This document shows positions 48,919 through 58,500 of a DNA stretch of 64,000 bases, piece by piece. Origin of the DNA: Lysobacteraceae bacterium (GTDB lineage Bacteria; Bdellovibrionota; UBA1018; JAGTJX01). Location of the stretch: positions 280,904 through 344,903 of the forward strand of contig JAGTJX010000004.1 in NCBI GenBank assembly GCA_023657465.1, in the 5' to 3' direction. The stretch's first letter is position 1. Each line of letters starts with the position of its first letter. Position numbers and translations under genes: made by a program. The notes under the pieces are model-generated. The model ran no database searches and was not told the DNA's origin. It saw only the letters and a list, made by a program, of their open reading frames with translations.

Positions 48919-50028
48919 ATGAACAGCATATTGAAAAGTTATAGAAAATCATACTTAAACGTACTTTTACCTGCTCTTGCCTTCTGTTGGATTGAACGAG
49001 CGGAGTCAGCCCTTATCTCTTGTGTGGATGCTGGTATTGCAACTCTTGCAACGACAGATTACTTTAATGAAGTTGCTTTTTATGGTGATGGAACAGGTAT
49101 TCCACAGCCACTTGCGCTAGAAGATCTATGTAAGAACACATCAAAACTCTATTCGCAAGAAATTCAGTCAGTAATTCAGAAAGCAAGCAGACTCAACTCA
49201 CAGTTGAGCATAGCTTTATATGGAGAAAAATTCTCAAAACTTCTACCTGAAGGGATCCATCTCCTATTAGTTACAGATACTCCTGGTGGTGAGGTCTTTT
49301 CATCTGGTCCTAGTACAGTTCAAACCACTCTCAATTCAACTCCGAGTGGTTATAGTGGAGGAGCAATTTCGCTCTTAAACTCAGTTAAAATCAATCTCCC
49401 TAAGTCAACATTGGAGAGTTTTGATGAATCAATTTATACTCATGAAATAACCCACACACTTTTAGCCTCGTCTCATTATCTCAAAAAATTCTATCCTCTT
49501 CTTATTGAACTAAACCAAAAATCCTCACATTTTGCTGAATTTTTTTGTGATCTTTCAGCGTTTCTTTCGACTGGAAGAGTTTTACAATTAGATAAATTTC
49601 AACCTCTTTTAGAAATTAGAGACCTAGCAAAATTGCCTTATAACTATCTCTTATCAAACAAAGAAGAGATGACTATTGCTAGAGCTGCAAAGGTACTTTT
49701 AGATTTTTCATCTGAATTAGGTTTTGATGATAAAGCGATTGAAGCTTTGAAGCAGACGGTTAGCTCAACTGATAGAAGGTTAGATCCTCATTTGACAGGG
49801 GTAAGTTTTGGTAGGCTCTTAGTAAAAATTCCAGCTCCGGACTTAATCTCAGCATTAAAAGAAAGTTTAAAATCAGGTAAAACCGCTCAAGATTGGCTTA
49901 ATGCTATTTTAGTCAATATGTCTTTAGAACAAAGAGAGACTTTTGAAAAAGATCTCTCTGACTTTAAAGCTAGAAATTGGATTCGGTATTTAGACTCAAA
50001 TAATATCGATGACTTGCTACAACCCTGA
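48919..50028 (+). CDS. Secreted HExxH metallopeptidase-like protein
   Basis: 369 residues. A signal peptide (VLLPALAFCWIERAESA) is followed by an unknown ~150-residue region with three Cys, then YTHEITHTLLAS, a gluzincin-type HExxH, and 50 residues on HFAEFFCDLSAF with a Glu suited as third zinc ligand. AT-rich. Shares flanks with the preceding trypsin-like gene. Probably an exported protease; substrate unknown. Confidence 0.7.
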   Translation: MNSILKSYRKSYLNVLLPALAFCWIERAESALISCVDAGIATLATTDYFNEVAFYGDGTGIPQPLALEDLCKNTSKLYSQEIQSVIQKASRLNSQLSIALYGEKFSKLLPEGIHLLLVTDTPGGEVFSSGPSTVQTTLNSTPSGYSGGAISLLNSVKINLPKSTLESFDESIYTHEITHTLLASSHYLKKFYPLLIELNQKSSHFAEFFCDLSAFLSTGRVLQLDKFQPLLEIRDLAKLPYNYLLSNKEEMTIARAAKVLLDFSSELGFDDKAIEALKQTVSSTDRRLDPHLTGVSFGRLLVKIPAPDLISALKESLKSGKTAQDWLNAILVNMSLEQRETFEKDLSDFKARNWIRYLDSNNIDDLLQP

Positions 50029-50045
50029 TCGTATGAACACAGTCT

Positions 50046-50159
50046 GTACATAAATGAAGAAAAAAACCATGGCAGAGCTCATCTGGTCGTTTTCATTTCT
50101 ATTGAATAACGAGCTCAGCTCCCGAACCCAACCACTATTCATTAATTTCCATTTAATCC
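50046..50159 (+). repeat. Cassette-flank repeat, downstream copy 2
   Basis: ACATAAATGAAGAAAAAA near 50048 and GAACCCAACCACTATT then TTTCCATTTAATCC ending at 50159, parallel to 48674-48796. Confidence 0.45.
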
Positions 50160-50210
50160 ACTTCTTTTTATTCGTCTTCATCAGTTGAAGGATCACTGAA
50201 TTCAGTGTGA

Positions 50211-51338
50211 TTAGAGTTTCTTCTCGTATAGACGGTAACGTTTCGTTTGTGAAGCGCCCATGAGCCTTAAGCCAGCAACCATCGGACCATTATCCTCTAG
50301 AATCCAAGAAGCTTCTCCGCGCATGTAGCCTTTGGCAGGTCCCCGTTTGTAGAGATGAACGTACATAGGTGCTGCAAGCGGATAGTCTCTGAAGTCCTTC
50401 TTCACACCCAGAGTAATGATCCGAATGCTGTTGATGTGCTTCTTCTTACCGGGGCCTTTTAGGTTCCAAAGAAGTTTTAGGATATTGAGTGGAGTGAGTT
50501 TTCCGTTCTTCAATGTCTTGATTGCAGGATTATAATCTGGAACTGCGAGGGTGAAACCTGCAGGTTGACCCTTCACCTCAGCGATGAGCACGAGCTCGGG
50601 ATCGATCATGGGTTTTAATTCTTTTGCGAGAAGTTTCACCTCATCAGCTGTGATGCGTTCGAATCCCCAATTGTCTTCCCAAGCATCATTATAAATATCG
50701 AGAATGATTTTCAGCTCGTCATCGAATCTCGACAGATCGACTGTACGGATTTTGATGTCAGGATTGTTTTGAGATCTCTCTGTTCTGCGGAAAAGTTTCT
50801 GATTAAAGTTTGAATCGTATCTGATTTCGAATGCGAGTAAATCTTTTGCCTTCTTAAATCCAGCGTGTTCAAGGTGTGAAGCATAATAGGGTGGATTATA
50901 GGGCATGAGTACAGTGGGGCTTGATTCGAATCCATCGACTAAGAGTGCGCACTCGTAGTTGGTGCTAGGATTGAGTGGCCCTTCGATTTTGTCAAACCCA
51001 CGTCTCTTCGTTTCTGCGAACGCCACTTCAAAAATTTTCTCTGATGCTTCCACATCATCTACTGCTTCGTAGAATCAAAACTTAGCGAATCCTTTTCCTT
51101 CTTTGGGGAAAATAGCAGCCAGTCTAGCAAGAGGTTTGCCGTTCGCGTCTTTTGCCATCCATGCTTTGATCTCGTTGGTCTTATAGAAGGGGTGTTTGTC
51201 AGTGTTGAGCATGTCTTGAACTTGCTTGCGAATCGGCGGAACCCATGCAGAATTATCAGGATATACAGTCCAAGGAAACCCAATGAATTCCTTGGATTTG
51301 GCAGGACTTTGGATCTCAACGACTTGAATGCGCGCCAT
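50211..51338 (-). pseudogene. GNAT-type acyltransferase in the sphingolipid cluster, interrupted by TGA
   Basis: One 375-codon frame from ATG 51338 with a single TGA at 51075-51077 (codon 88). Before it: FIGFPWTVYPDNSAWVPPIR and ARLAAIFPKEGKGFAKF. After it: FYEAVDDVEASEKIFEVA, RGFDKIEGPLNPSTNYECAL and MPYNPPYYASHLEHAGF. This is the standard order of a ~380-residue acyltransferase family whose GNAT core normally reads GFFGFFE at the stop position, so a Gly codon (GGA) became TGA. Neighbouring SPT suggests N-acylation of the long-chain base, the role reported for GNAT-like bacterial ceramide synthases; this is inference. Confidence 0.65.
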
Positions 51339-51355
51339 GTGCTTTATTTATATTA

Positions 51356-52612
51356 TTAGTTTACGGCGTTTTCAAATCCATATCCGTTTGACCTAGCGTG
51401 TAAGCCAGAGGCTGACGGTATAGAAACCTTAATTTGAAGCATTTCAAATACTTTTTCAAATGCACCTAATGCAAAACTTAAGTCTTCCCTAGAATGTGAT
51501 GCCATAACGCTTGTACGAATCAGAGCGTTTCCAAATGGAACAGCTGGGAACATGACAGGTGTGCAGAACACGCCTTGTTGTTTCAATGCTTCTACAGTCT
51601 TCAGGGACTTCATCTCATCGCCAATCCAAATCGAGAGAATCGGTGATCCGCTCTCAAGAACGGGAAGGCCTAATTGCTTGTAGCCAGCTTTTAAGAACTG
51701 AATATTCTCACTGAGTTTGGAGAAGATGGTGTTGTCGCTCTCAATAATGTCAAGTGCTGCAAGAACAGCAGCTGCCGAAGCGGCGGGCAGAGCTGCTGAG
51801 AAAATAAAACCTCGGCACTTGTGTTTCAGATAATGAAGGATCTCGCTTGATCCTGCAATCACGCCACCCAGAGATGCCATTGACTTAGAAAACGTAGCAG
51901 TGATGAGGTCAATATCATTCTCTAATCCGAAATGCTCAGCAGTGCCGCGACCGTTAGCACCGATTGCGCCTAAGCCATGAGCATCGTCAACCATGATGAG
52001 TGTATTTGTGTACTCCTTCTTCAATCTCACAATCTCAGGAAGGTTGGCGAGTTCTCCAGTCATACTGAAAACGCCATCGACGATGATGAGTTTCACAGCG
52101 TCTTGAGGAAGCTGAGCTAGCTTCTCATCAAGATCAGTCATGTCGTTATGTCTAAACACAATCGTCTCTGCTGAAGAGTTCTTGCATCCTGCGATGATGG
52201 AAGCGTGATTCTCAGAATCTGAAAGAATGTAATCGCCAGCTTCAACGAGAGTTCCGATCGAAGTGTAGTTCGTGAGGAATCCAGTAGTCATGACTAATGC
52301 TGATTCTTTTTTGAAGAATTTTGCAAAACGTTCTTCGAGTTCTTCGTGAAGATCCGTGTTGCCGTTTAAGAATCTAGATCCAGTACAGCCTGTACCGTAC
52401 TTAGAGATCGCAAGGAGTGCAGCGTTCTGAACTCTTGGATCGTGAGTAAGACCAAGATAGTTGTTTGAGCCAAGCATCACCATCGAGCGATTTCCGTAAG
52501 TGACTTTGCGTCCTTCGGATCCAGTCATTGGTGGGAAGAAGGGATAGAGAGAATATTTCTGGAGAAGTTTAGCTTCCTTGAATTCAGCGCAACGTTTTTC
52601 AATTGTGTTCAT
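51356..52612 (-). CDS. spt: Alpha-oxoamine synthase, probable serine palmitoyltransferase
   Basis: 418 residues from ATG 52612 (a GTG at 52618 is also in frame). Fold-type I PLP enzyme: NNYLGL, GTGCTGSRFLNGN, SENHASI with the PLP-stacking His (H138 counted from the GTG), VDDAHGLGAIG (Asp and His) and TFSKSMASLGG with the PLP Lys (K245). These fit the KBL/AONS/SPT group. SPT condenses serine and acyl-CoA (or acyl-ACP) into 3-ketosphinganine. The SPT call rather than KBL or AONS rests on neighbours: GNAT acyltransferase, SDR and FA hydroxylase. Confidence 0.75.
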   Translation of the reverse strand: MNTIEKRCAEFKEAKLLQKYSLYPFFPPMTGSEGRKVTYGNRSMVMLGSNNYLGLTHDPRVQNAALLAISKYGTGCTGSRFLNGNTDLHEELEERFAKFFKKESALVMTTGFLTNYTSIGTLVEAGDYILSDSENHASIIAGCKNSSAETIVFRHNDMTDLDEKLAQLPQDAVKLIIVDGVFSMTGELANLPEIVRLKKEYTNTLIMVDDAHGLGAIGANGRGTAEHFGLENDIDLITATFSKSMASLGGVIAGSSEILHYLKHKCRGFIFSAALPAASAAAVLAALDIIESDNTIFSKLSENIQFLKAGYKQLGLPVLESGSPILSIWIGDEMKSLKTVEALKQQGVFCTPVMFPAVPFGNALIRTSVMASHSREDLSFALGAFEKVFEMLQIKVSIPSASGLHARSNGYGFENAVN

Positions 52613-52709
52613 CTGCACATCTTAGCAATGTGAAAACGCCTCTTCTAGAGTGATGAACAAGGTGTGTTACGAATTCTTTGAACGTCAACTCACTTGGGTG
52701 AGCGGTCAT

Positions 52710-53378
52710 TCAGTGTGCTGAATGTGATTCAGCGTAAAATGTTTGTTCAATAAACGTTGTTGAAAGTGAGTGAATCGAGATTCCAGGGAAGAGGGTTGAG
52801 CGTTGAGTCCCGAAAACACGTGCGAGTCCAAGCATTTGTGCCCATACGAGAAGTACTTTGTTAGTGAGTGTGTCTGGATCGTCTCTCAGTTCGGGATTGA
52901 CTCTGATCAAAAGTTTTTCTGCAGAGCAGATCGAAGAAGCGGTCGCTTCAAGGAGATCGTTGATGTTGGATTCAGATACTTCGACTTTTCTAGATCCATG
53001 TACGAGTGAGTTCAGGAGATCGAAGTACACGCCATAGTCTTTGAGAGTTTGAATCGTAGTAACGAAAAAGTCTGCGAGCTTTTCTTTTGAGATTGGAGAT
53101 GAATCATTCTCGAGTTGCTTTAAGCTCTCATCGATCATGCGTGAACCTTCAATTGCGAGAGCGGCATAGATATCGTCCTTACTTCTGAAGTAGAGATAGA
53201 GTGAACCAATAGAATATTCATTTGCATCTGCGATGTCTTGCATTGTGAGGTCTGAAACTCCGCGATCTGAGAAAAGTTTTCGTGTGGTTTCTAAGATGCG
53301 GTCTTTGCGTTCTTGTCGTTCGCGGTTTTTCCTGGCGACGGTTTTTGAAACAATTTTTTGTGGTTGTTCAGTTTCCAT
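52710..53378 (-). CDS. TetR-family regulator
   Basis: 222 residues. The N-terminal HTH reads RILETTRKLFSDRGVSDLTM then QDIADANEYSIGSLYLYFRS, a standard TetR recognition unit. The C-terminal ligand domain is typical of acyl-CoA-responsive FadR/BreR-like members. It lies between the SPT and SDR genes in the same direction and probably controls this lipid cluster. Confidence 0.85.
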   Translation of the reverse strand: METEQPQKIVSKTVARKNRERQERKDRILETTRKLFSDRGVSDLTMQDIADANEYSIGSLYLYFRSKDDIYAALAIEGSRMIDESLKQLENDSSPISKEKLADFFVTTIQTLKDYGVYFDLLNSLVHGSRKVEVSESNINDLLEATASSICSAEKLLIRVNPELRDDPDTLTNKVLLVWAQMLGLARVFGTQRSTLFPGISIHSLSTTFIEQTFYAESHSAH

Positions 53379-53398
53379 ATGCTTCGGTCAATCCTGTA

Positions 53399-54229
53399 TC
53401 ACTTTCTCATGAGGTTTGAATATATTTTTTTGCCTGAGCGCGTTAACCAGGATCTAGGGAGCATTTTTTGTAGAGCGTATGTCAGTTGGTTTGTAGCTCC
53501 TGGGATGACGACCGCGCGTGGGTTTTTAATACATTTGACGATCTCAAGAGCGACTTCTTCTGAAGACTGCATCCAGCGGCTGATCTTTTTCACTTCTGCG
53601 GCTGAGTATCCCGCTGTGTCCATAAACTCAGTCCATGTGCCACCCGGGCAGAAGGAAACGATGCGTACACCAGTGCCTGCGAGTTCTGAGTCCAGACTCT
53701 CTCCCCATTGAACGACGAATGCCTTGGAGGCTGAATAGCTTGCCAAGTAGGGGATAGATTGAAAAGCAGCTAAAGAGGAAATATTGATCACAAGACCATA
53801 TCCGCGTTCACGCATCTTGAGTGCGAAATAATGACTATGTTCCATGACTCGAACAGCATTTAAGGTGACTGTTTTCAGATGAGTTTCAATCGGTGTATCC
53901 AGTGCATGAGCCAAGGTTCCGATGCCTGCATTATTGATGAGGACGTCGGTTCGTTCAGCTTGCTCGTTTAAGATTGGCGTAGATTTTTCGTCGAGAAGAT
54001 CGAGCGCTAGGACTTCGACTTCTGGACTACCGGCTTCAAGAGCCTTCAATCTCACTTCTTCTAATCGGTCTTTTCGTCTCGCGACGAGGCAGAGTTTGTA
54101 GCCTTGTCTGCCTAACTCAATCGCTGTAGCAGCTCCTATGCCAGAGGATGCGCCAGTCACTAAACATCTATTGGAAGACTGAACTCGGTTCATAAAAGAA
54201 TGTTTTCCATATTCCTCTAGTTTTGACAA
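53399..54229 (-). CDS. Short-chain dehydrogenase/reductase
   Basis: 276 residues starting at a TTG (54229) that is preceded by AGGAGGG at ideal spacing; the first in-frame ATG (54193) lacks such a site. TGASSGIG is the NAD(P)-binding loop, NNAGIG the second motif, and YSASKAF holds the catalytic Tyr/Lys, with Ser upstream (NISSLA). It is close in type to 3-ketosphinganine reductase/DltE-like SDRs; given SPT next door, reduction of 3-ketosphinganine is a reasonable guess. Confidence 0.8.
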   Translation of the reverse strand: MSKLEEYGKHSFMNRVQSSNRCLVTGASSGIGAATAIELGRQGYKLCLVARRKDRLEEVRLKALEAGSPEVEVLALDLLDEKSTPILNEQAERTDVLINNAGIGTLAHALDTPIETHLKTVTLNAVRVMEHSHYFALKMRERGYGLVINISSLAAFQSIPYLASYSASKAFVVQWGESLDSELAGTGVRIVSFCPGGTWTEFMDTAGYSAAEVKKISRWMQSSEEVALEIVKCIKNPRAVVIPGATNQLTYALQKMLPRSWLTRSGKKIYSNLMRK

Positions 54230-54258
54230 TGAGAAACCCTCCTGATTAGATTAATTAC

Positions 54259-55503
54259 ATGGATGTTATTAATGTTTACGCACTTGTAGCCCCTATCGTT
54301 TTTGCCATGATTATTGGTGAGTTCATCTACTGCATGGTGAAGCAGAATGGATATTATAGTTTCCAGGATTCACTCATTGGTGTGGGGACTATGATCATGG
54401 CCCAATGTATGAACGTCGGTGTAGCTGTAGGCGTCGTCATATCTTACGGCTGGATTCAAGAACACTATGGCATCTTCAAAATTGAGAAATCAGCGCTCGC
54501 TTTTATTCTCTGCTACTTAGGTGGAGATTTTCTGTTTTACTGGTTCCATAGAGCGGGTCACAAAATCAATTTGTTCTGGGCGATACATGTGCCTCACCAC
54601 TCAGCAGAAGAGCTAAATTACGCTGTAGGATTACGCGCAAGTCTCACTCAGCGCGCAGCTTCGTTTCTCTTCTACTGGCCCTTGGCTATCATTGGATTTC
54701 CAGCGGATATGATCATTCCGCTGATTGCTCTTAATCTTTTTATTCAGCTCATTCCACACACTCGCGTGATTCCGAAACTTCCGAGCTGGATCGATTCATG
54801 GCTCAATACCGCTTATCATCATCAAGTTCACCATGCTGCCAATCCGATCTATTGGGATAAGAACTTGAGTGGAACGTTCATCATCTGGGACAAGCTCTTC
54901 GGTACATACTCTGACCAAACAGAAGAACCTTATTATGGGGTCACCATTCATCCTGAGAGTTGGGATCCAACGTACCTCAACTTCCATTGGTTCATCGTTC
55001 TTTGGAGAGACATGAAAGCTGCGACTCACTTCATAGACAAAATCTTGATCTGGATCAAGCCGCCAGGTTGGAGGCCAAGAAATTTGCCACCTTATGAGAA
55101 GAAACCTATGAAAGACGCCAAGTCCCAAGTGAAATACAAAACTGAGGCTCTGCCTGGTTCTACACCTTACTTGTTATTCCAACTGGTCTCATGCTTAGCG
55201 ATCATGTTTCTTGTCATCAGTAACCACTCTCCGATTCACGTCTGGGAGAAGATCAGTATCTTCGCTTGGCTTTGGTTATCCGTCACTGTATGGAGCGGTA
55301 TTCTTGAATCCAGTAAGTGGGTAGGTGCAGTGGAATGCATCAGGCTCGTCATATTCTGTGTGCTCGGTGGAGGAATTCTCACTCGGTACTTCGAGGCGCA
55401 AGCAGCTCTAGGACTTACCCTTATGGCTACTTATATTCTCGCTACATTGATGTTCTTAGTACGACAAGGACAGAAGAAGTCTTTGAATCTTACAAAAGTG
55501 TAA
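54259..55503 (+). CDS. Sterol desaturase / fatty-acid hydroxylase superfamily protein
   Basis: 414 residues, polytopic. The diiron His clusters are HRAGH (~95), HVPHHSAEE (~113) and HHQVHHAANP (~195), in the superfamily's order. A second membrane block follows after residue 300. The closest theme is alkylglycerol mono-oxygenase/ceramide hydroxylase-type enzymes. It is divergent from the SDR (29 bp) and probably hydroxylates the lipid made by the neighbouring cluster. Confidence 0.85.
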   Translation: MDVINVYALVAPIVFAMIIGEFIYCMVKQNGYYSFQDSLIGVGTMIMAQCMNVGVAVGVVISYGWIQEHYGIFKIEKSALAFILCYLGGDFLFYWFHRAGHKINLFWAIHVPHHSAEELNYAVGLRASLTQRAASFLFYWPLAIIGFPADMIIPLIALNLFIQLIPHTRVIPKLPSWIDSWLNTAYHHQVHHAANPIYWDKNLSGTFIIWDKLFGTYSDQTEEPYYGVTIHPESWDPTYLNFHWFIVLWRDMKAATHFIDKILIWIKPPGWRPRNLPPYEKKPMKDAKSQVKYKTEALPGSTPYLLFQLVSCLAIMFLVISNHSPIHVWEKISIFAWLWLSVTVWSGILESSKWVGAVECIRLVIFCVLGGGILTRYFEAQAALGLTLMATYILATLMFLVRQGQKKSLNLTKV

Positions 55504-55598
55504 GATTCGAATGTTTTAGCTAGCATATTACGTCACGAATTTGACGCTTCTGTAAAGTTCGCGCTTCTTTTCTCATCCAAAATTACCGAAAAGCATTC

Positions 55599-58500
55599 GT
55601 GAACTACCGTGTTCTTTTTGCACTACTTTGTACTCTTGTGTTCTGTGGGGGAAACCTCGTTCACGCCGCAGACTTATCACCGAATGCGATAGTGGAGTTG
55701 GCTCGCGCACTCCGCTCCAAAAACATTTCCCCTTCACAAAGACAAGAGGGCTTAAAAACTCTCAGAGAGTCTTACGAGAAGTTATCGAGGTTGAGTTTCA
55801 GACAAGCTCAGAAATACTCAAAAACAGATATTGCCCAAGCTCAGTTTGAAATTGAGCAACTTGAAGTTTTCTTGACTCTAGAGAAGTGCAAGAGCAATCG
55901 AAACCTCTCACAGAGTATTGCTGAGGGTTCAAGTGGATACAATCCCTGCAAGGAAGGTCAACAAGAACCCTACGAACCAGGGAACAAGAATCTCTGGGAT
56001 CTCAATCGCACGATCAAACAAGTGAACGGGATTAATCCAGAGCTTGTCGAGAAGGACCTCTTCAGAAAACGCATATACCATCGAGCAGTGACCAATGCAG
56101 TGAAGAATCTCATCGTGCTAGAGATAGGCGAATCAGAAGTGAGGTGGACTTCGGATCAAATTCAGAACCGAGTCTCAGTCATCGTAAAAGAAAATTGCAG
56201 AAATTGTAAAGTCTTAGATACGAGACTGATCAGTGGTCATGTAACAAAATCCGTAATGACAGATCAAAAATCTGGAGCCATCAAGCCTCAGTCGCTACTT
56301 GCGCAGACAGAAAATGTTTGTACTCTTCTTAGGAAGAATAATTATGATTTTTATCCTGTTTCCATCAGGTCTTCAGCAGCTGCTTATATCAGTCCAATTG
56401 GGCAAGGACGGAATGATATTAATGTTCATATGAAGAAACAGATCGAAGCGCTACGAAATACAGTTCAATCGGGTCAAGAGGCGCTACTCATTCTCACTCA
56501 CGCGATGACGGATCTCTCTGGGGGGGAACTCGCACATGTGAAGCTCAAGTGCCTCAAAGTAGACCATAAGCTCAAAGCTGATCAGGCTCATAATATCTCT
56601 GTGATGAAGAGTGCTTATGCTGAAGCTGAATCAAATGTGAAGAAGTTCTTGGCCATGCTCAAGAAAGATCTTCATATGAAAGATTTAGTCAAAACAGAAA
56701 TCGACGATGACATAGAAATGCTGACCAAGCTTGCTCCTCGAGCAATCGGTGAAGCTCTCTATGAACAATCAGATCAGGCGAGTGCTATTTGTCAGGTGAT
56801 CCAGAAAATTCAGAAAGACGATGAGTTTGATGAGACATTGGATGAAATTAAGATTTGGGGATCAGTCGTCGTAGGTACTGGGCTCATGTTTACGGGAGTG
56901 TTTGCTCCTGCAGGTGCGACAGTGATGGGAGCATCGCTCTCGATGTCAGCATTAGTGACAGGAGTAGGTATCAATGTGGGAGTGGGTCTTCATGATGCTT
57001 ACATGTCATCAGTGGTGAAGGAAGACTCAGAGCTTCTGAGAGCAGCTGCGTTTGCATCTGGAAACGATCTTCATCTCTACCGAGTCTCACAAGAAGAGTG
57101 GTCGAGGTTTGAGAGCTTGCGTGTGAGTGCGATTCTCAACCTAGGACTGAGTGCAGCTGACGTAGCTTCACTTGCAGCTCCGTTACTTAAGTCTGGCAAG
57201 GGTTTCAGAGCCGTGAACCAAACGCTTGAGAAGACTCTTGCAGAAAAAACGATTGCTACAAAAGAAGTAAAGGCTGCAGTCCCAGAATCAAAAGTAGTTA
57301 CTCAAGAAACAAAGTTACAAGAAGCAGCTTGGAGTGCAAAAGAGAAAGGAGATCTAGTTGAGTTTAAAAAACTAGACTCAGAAGTCAAAGAACGTCTTGC
57401 CACTGAAAAAGTAAAATCTATCGAGCTTCTTACTGGAAAAGCTAAGAGGTCAACGACGAGTTATCAAGTCGAACTCGAGTCCGGGATCAAAGGTATATTT
57501 AAGCCAGATGCTTTAGATAACCCTACTCGTTACGAGCTCGTTGTGTCAGAAGTAGATGAATTACTGGGCTTCGGTGTCATCCCCAAAAAAGTAGAGAGAA
57601 CGATTAAAGGTACTCGTGGTTCGATGCAGTACTGGGTCGAAGGTGTGAGTGAATACAGTCCACTCGAATACAAGAAGCTCATCAACAGAGGAAAATCAGC
57701 AAAAGACGACAGGATTGCGCTGCTCGACTATCTCTTTCAGAATGCAGATGCTGGTCCCCATAATATCCTCATTAAAGAAAACGGCGGTCAATTAGGAATT
57801 GAACATGAAATGCTTTATTTTAAAGGAAAACCTGGCGGACGTGAGTTTTTTGCAGATGACATCCCTGGAATTTTGAAAAACCAAGAAGTGAGCAAAGCAC
57901 TCCGTGAGCTTGATCTCTCAAAGTTTGAAGCAACTTTGAGCCAAAGGCTCACTCCAGAAGAAACTGCGTCAGTGATGAAGCGTGTGAAAGCACTCAAGGA
58001 AAAAGTAGTCGAAGCAAAAGGTAAGTTGACTGAATCGTTCACTATAGATGAAAGCGTTCAATCATCATTACTCCCTATTGAGCGTAAACTAGTAGAGGAA
58101 AACAAACTTCAAGAAGCTGCAAGGCTGGCATTGAGCCGAGGTGACAAAGAGTCTTACGTAAAATTAATTGATGAAACTGAAAAGAAACTAAAAAATGAAA
58201 AAATTATTTCTAAAAAAAGACGGCTAGGAGAAGAGGATGGTCATCACGAACGATACGATATTGTCTTTGAGAATAAAATGCGAGGCTTTTTTAAACCAGA
58301 AAATTCAGAGAACTTAACACGATATGAAGTTGCTTATTCAAAAATGGACGAGTTCTTTGAGTTTGGAGTGGCACCAAAAACTGTTGAAAGAGTTGTCGAT
58401 GGAAAAAAAGGAGCCATGCAATATTTTGTTCAGAATGGAACGCACTACACTGATGAAAATGTAGCGTCGATTAATGGTCATACAGTTGATGATATGTTTT

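Noticed and set aside
37735-51338. Reassigned TGA codon (Trp or Gly) explaining several in-frame TGAs
   Set aside because: TGA ends many intact genes here, for example in ATGA overlaps at 1436, 6879, 20196 and 44041, and the positions expected to be Trp and Gly differ from case to case.
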